64,000 nt of DNA from Pseudoalteromonas xiamenensis (GTDB lineage Bacteria > Pseudomonadota > Gammaproteobacteria > Enterobacterales > Alteromonadaceae): assembly GCF_042431545.1 (NCBI RefSeq), contig NZ_JBHLYX010000030.1. One strand, 5' to 3'. The notes below the pieces were generated by a model. The model had not been told where the DNA came from and searched no databases. It saw only the letters and a list, made by a program, of their open reading frames with translations. This document shows positions 60,774-64,000 of the stretch, one piece after another. Made by a program: the position numbers and the translations under genes. Each line of letters opens with the position of its first letter. Positions within the stretch are counted from its first letter, which is position 1.

Positions 60774-61858
60774 TGCCGCCTCATTAATTTATATTTTCGC
60801 TGCTTAAAGAAAATCAGGTAGATATACATCGGAATTGAAACAATGGTCAGAACTACGGCGGCAATCAGCATCCATGACCAAACTGGCTTGTCTAACGGTC
60901 GAGAGTACAACAAAAATCCAGATAAAGAATGCCCTGAGGTATCACGGTCAAAACCATACAAATCCGCTATCCATTCCCACTTATTTAAGGTCATATTGCC
61001 AATCGGCACGCCCGGTACAGAGATATAACTCGAGAGTTTTTCCGCTTCATAAGCAAGTTGTTCCATGGTTTTATCTTTTGCATAACGCGACTGTGTGATA
61101 GTCAACGCCTCTTGTAAATTGAGTAATGCATATCGCCACCCTCTCAAACTTGCTTGCAGGAAACGCTCCGCTAGTTCTGGGTTGTTTTTCAGAAGTTGCT
61201 CACTGGTAAAGAGAATATCCCCATAAACGTTTAGCCCATAACGTTTAGGGCAAATAAGTCGCACGTCGATACCAAGTTGTGCCATCTGAAAAGGCTCATT
61301 GGTTACATAGACCTGCAAGGCATCAACGATGCCACGTTGAAAATCACGAATGGGATGTAAGCCCGCATATAACGCGAGATCTTTAGCCTCTACCCCCGCT
61401 CTTTCTAGCATAACCAGAAGCTCCGCGTTTTCGCTACGGCTGATGTGGCTCACTCGCTTATTCACGAAATCTTTCGGGCCATTAATGCCACTTTGTGCTT
61501 TGACCATCCAGCAATACGGAGATGACTGTAAAATCGCAGCCATTGCAACAAGCGGCTTACCTTCTAAACGCTGCTGTAAAATACCTGAATGTGTAAGACC
61601 AAATTGCGCTCGACCCGACAAAACGCTAAAAAACGTATCTGGATTACTTGGATCCGCAGGAACGATATTGACGTGTAGACCAGCTTCTTTGTAAAAGCCT
61701 TTTTCTTTTGCAACGTAATACCCCGCAAATTGGAACTGGTGAGTCCATTTTAACTGTAAGGTAACGTTTTCAATGGCGGAACTTTGAAATGAAAACAGCA
61801 GCATTACCCAAATCAGGCCTAATTGGCGAACGAGTGAGGCGCTGCGCGCTGCTATCAT
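60770..61858 (-). CDS. Membrane-tethered NMT1/THI5-like binding protein
   Basis: 362 aa. Signal/anchor (LGLIWVMLLFSFQSSA), NMT1/ThiY-like domain (LQLKWTHQFQFAGYYVAKEKGFYKEAG, VLSGRAQFGLTHSGILQQR) and a C-terminal transmembrane helix at about 331-352 (WSWMLIAAVVLTIVSIPMYIYL) with a short basic tail. In many Alteromonadales and Vibrio proteins this periplasmic module plus helix continues into PAS, GGDEF or histidine-kinase domains; here it stops. It may pair with the overlapping SBP_bac_3 gene or be a truncated sensor. Confidence 0.85.
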   Translation of the reverse strand: MIAARSASLVRQLGLIWVMLLFSFQSSAIENVTLQLKWTHQFQFAGYYVAKEKGFYKEAGLHVNIVPADPSNPDTFFSVLSGRAQFGLTHSGILQQRLEGKPLVAMAAILQSSPYCWMVKAQSGINGPKDFVNKRVSHISRSENAELLVMLERAGVEAKDLALYAGLHPIRDFQRGIVDALQVYVTNEPFQMAQLGIDVRLICPKRYGLNVYGDILFTSEQLLKNNPELAERFLQASLRGWRYALLNLQEALTITQSRYAKDKTMEQLAYEAEKLSSYISVPGVPIGNMTLNKWEWIADLYGFDRDTSGHSLSGFLLYSRPLDKPVWSWMLIAAVVLTIVSIPMYIYLIFFKQRKYKLMRRQ

Positions 61859-61869
61859 GAGTAAGCTCC

Positions 61870-61902
61870 GTGCTTTTCTATGTGCTAACTATAGAAAAGC
61901 AC
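61870..61902 (-). terminator. Hairpin after ilvA
   Basis: GTGCTTTTCTA / TAGAAAAGCAC perfect 11-bp stem with 11-nt loop, about 15 bp past the ilvA stop. No T-tract on the minus strand after the stem. Confidence 0.55.
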
Positions 61903-61916
61903 GTTAAATTTTCAAG

Positions 61917-63458
61917 CTATCCCGCCTTTCGAGCAAGACTTTGTGGTGTTTGTAAATATTGGCGAAAACACGGATTGTCCGTTTCATCTTGATATTGATA
62001 ACCAAGTCGCGCTAAATGCGCATCAAACTCTTCATACTGCTGAGGCGCGATGTCAAATCCAGCCAAAACATTCCCTTGTGCGGCACCATGATTTCGGTAG
62101 TGGAATAACGTGATATTCCAATTACTTCCCAACATTTCTAAAAAGCGTGCTAACGCACCTGGATATTCAGGAAACTCGAAACGCAACAAACGCTCTTGTA
62201 ATGCCACAGGCGGTTTGCCGCCGACCATATAACGAATGTGTAGTTTCGCCAGTTCGTTATCGGAAAGATCTTCAAAATGATATCCGTCTTGAACCAGCCC
62301 AGATTTCAACTGCTCAAGCTCGATTTGCCCATTGCGTAAGCCGACACCAACGAATATCTGCGCATCGCCTTCGCCTGCATAACGGTAGTTGAACTCTGTA
62401 ATGGAACGACCCCCTAATGCCTGACAAAACCGTTTAAAACTTCCTTTCTCTTCTTTGATCGTCACGCCTAACAGTGCTTCGTTTTTCGCCCCTAAAGCTG
62501 TTCGCTCCGCAATGTAGCGTAATCGGTCAAAATTCAAGTTTGCACCCGATAACACCGCTGCAAGGTTTAAGCCCCTCACCTGATTCTCTCTACACCATTT
62601 TTTTAACCCTGCAGTCGATAATGCGCCTGATGGCTCAGCAATGGCTCGAGTCGCAACAAAAATGTCTTGAACAGCAGCACAAATTTCATCCGCGGTGACG
62701 GTGACTACCTCATCGCAAAATTTTTGCGCCAATCGAAATGTCTCTTTTCCGATAAGCTTTACCGCAACCCCATCAGCAAAACTGCCGACGCTGCTGAGTT
62801 CAACAGGATGCCCCGCATCTAGCGCGGCTTTTAAACACGCACTGTCTTGCGCTTCTACGCCGATAATTTGAATATCCGGACGAAGCGACTTGATGTACAC
62901 CGCCATGCCTGCGAGCAGTCCACCGCCGCCAACCGGAATAAAAACGGCATCAAGTTCATCCAACTGCTGCATTAATTCTCGGGCGATAGTGCCTTGTCCA
63001 ATAATCACGTCTTTGTCATCGAAAGGTGGCACAAACACAGCGCCAGTCTCTTCCGCCAAGGACAGTGCATGGGCATTTGCAGCATCAAAATGATGTCCAA
63101 ATAACACGACTTCACCACCCAATTTACGCACCGCGTTGACCTTAATTTCAGGCGTTGTGACGGGCATAACAATCGTCGCTTGATGCCCTAAATGTGCAGC
63201 GGATAGCGCAACACCTTGTGCATGGTTACCGGCTGACGCAGTGATCACTTTACTGCCCTGCGGAAGCTGTCTAAGTTTATTAAATGCACCGCGCAGTTTA
63301 AAAGAATACACTGGTTGCTGATCTTCACGCTTAAGCCAAACCTGATTGCCTAATTGCTCTGATAACGCAGCCATTGCGCTGACTTCGGTGACCTTGGCTA
63401 ACGGCTCCATATTGGCTTGGATGATAGCCCGAAAATAATCGAGTTCTTGAGCAACCAT
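61917..63458 (-). CDS. ilvA: Threonine ammonia-lyase, biosynthetic (IlvA)
   Basis: 513 aa (E. coli 514). PLP Lys in VYSFKLRGAFNKLRQL, ASAGNHAQGVALSAAHL, the glycine loop VGGGGLLAGMAVYIK, and two C-terminal ACT-like regulatory domains (LLGVTIKEEKGSFKRFCQALG; LLRFEFPEYPGALARFLEML) for isoleucine feedback. It makes 2-oxobutanoate for isoleucine; its enamine intermediate is a substrate of RidA. The start overlaps the ilvD stop (TAATG), showing an ilvD-ilvA operon. Confidence 0.97.
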   Translation of the reverse strand: MVAQELDYFRAIIQANMEPLAKVTEVSAMAALSEQLGNQVWLKREDQQPVYSFKLRGAFNKLRQLPQGSKVITASAGNHAQGVALSAAHLGHQATIVMPVTTPEIKVNAVRKLGGEVVLFGHHFDAANAHALSLAEETGAVFVPPFDDKDVIIGQGTIARELMQQLDELDAVFIPVGGGGLLAGMAVYIKSLRPDIQIIGVEAQDSACLKAALDAGHPVELSSVGSFADGVAVKLIGKETFRLAQKFCDEVVTVTADEICAAVQDIFVATRAIAEPSGALSTAGLKKWCRENQVRGLNLAAVLSGANLNFDRLRYIAERTALGAKNEALLGVTIKEEKGSFKRFCQALGGRSITEFNYRYAGEGDAQIFVGVGLRNGQIELEQLKSGLVQDGYHFEDLSDNELAKLHIRYMVGGKPPVALQERLLRFEFPEYPGALARFLEMLGSNWNITLFHYRNHGAAQGNVLAGFDIAPQQYEEFDAHLARLGYQYQDETDNPCFRQYLQTPQSLARKAG

Positions 63459-64000
63459 TAGCTGAGTTCCTCGAGTTTACTTAAATCACGAACAGCTCCT
63501 TTGTCTGCACTCGTGGCAAGCAGTGCATAGGCCTTCAAGGCAGGACTTACAGATCGAACGCGATCTAGCGGTTTATACGCCAATTTACCACGCGCTAATT
63601 GCTTTTCATGTCGCGCAGCAAGTTCACTGTCCTCTACCAATAAGTGGATACCACGATTTGGAATATCGATTTGAATGCGGTCTCCATTTTCGACCAACGC
63701 TATCACACCGCCACTTGCGGCCTCCGGTGACGCATGGCCTATCGACAAGCCAGATGTCCCGCCAGAGAAACGACCATCGGTTAACAGTGCGCAGTATTTA
63801 TCTAAGCCCATCGACTTGAGGTAACTTGTTGGGTAAAGCATTTCTTGCATGCCAGGACCACCTTTTGGCCCTTCGTAGCGAATGACTACCACATCCCCTT
63901 TTTGAACCTGTCCACCTAAGATGCCCTCAACGGCGTCATCTTGCGATTCAAACACTACAGCCGTTCCGGTGAAGTTCAACATTTCATCCACCACACCTGC
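63458..64000 (-). CDS. ilvD: Dihydroxy-acid dehydratase, C-terminal part (cut by window end)
   Basis: About 180 C-terminal residues are seen; the gene continues past 64000. KGDVVVIRYEGPKGGPGMQEML, LTDGRFSGGTSGLSIGHASPEAA and IPNRGIHLLV are IlvD/Edd signatures; position upstream of ilvA favours ilvD. It dehydrates dihydroxy-acids in branched-chain amino acid synthesis. Confidence 0.95.
   Translation of the reverse strand, partial: AGVVDEMLNFTGTAVVFESQDDAVEGILGGQVQKGDVVVIRYEGPKGGPGMQEMLYPTSYLKSMGLDKYCALLTDGRFSGGTSGLSIGHASPEAASGGVIALVENGDRIQIDIPNRGIHLLVEDSELAARHEKQLARGKLAYKPLDRVRSVSPALKAYALLATSADKGAVRDLSKLEELS

Overview
The window is chromosomal DNA of a marine-type gammaproteobacterium, most likely an Alteromonadales member (Pseudoalteromonas or Alteromonas relatives). 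The evidence is the housekeeping order (rph-pyrE / yicC ... gmk-rpoZ-spoT-ridA ... asnA/asnC, trmH-recG, hdfR/maoP, fbp, ilvD-ilvA), the moderate GC content, a DUF5117-type zinc metalloprotease and many sensory or surface proteins. Genus is inferred from gene content only.

Layout. Positions 1-363 hold an rRNA-operon-type promoter reading out of the window to the left, and the pyrE terminator. rph-pyrE (minus) diverge from yicC (plus). A P4-type integrative island of about 19.9 kb (about 2724-22617) is inserted in the 3' end of yicC. It starts with a tyrosine integrase and carries a type I restriction-modification operon read on the minus strand (regulator-hsdM-hsdS-trlF-AlbA_2/HATPase gene-hsdR-M48 peptidase). 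It also carries an alpA-DUF927 helicase pair, a DUF4143 ATPase, an unknown 232-aa gene, and short-repeat regions that look like integrase arm sites and iterons. The displaced last codons of the original yicC survive at the right end (about 22590).

From 22.6 to 40.3 kb a second accessory block separates yicC from its usual neighbour gmk. It contains a gene for a 3820-aa repeat-rich surface protein that ends in a GlyGly-CTERM-like segment followed by an outer-membrane barrel. Next to it are a phage-tail-collar protein, an unknown protein, a formyltransferase and a PRMT-like methyltransferase, then an AlkB-like dioxygenase and an unknown gene. The collar/formyltransferase/methyltransferase group beside the giant protein is the best candidate here for an undescribed system.

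From 40.3 kb on the DNA is core chromosome: gmk, rpoZ, spoT, ridA (nucleotide and ppGpp metabolism), a DUF342/FapA protein, asnA with its divergent regulator asnC, trmH-recG, an OprP-type porin, hdfR/maoP, a double-receiver GGDEF protein, a secreted metalloprotease, fbp, a beta-carbonic anhydrase with a methyltransferase, two periplasmic-binding-type proteins (one tethered to the membrane), ilvA and the 3' part of ilvD. Convergent genes are usually separated by clear hairpin terminators. Several promoters with 16-17 bp spacers are readable (rrn, gmk, rpoZ, spoT).
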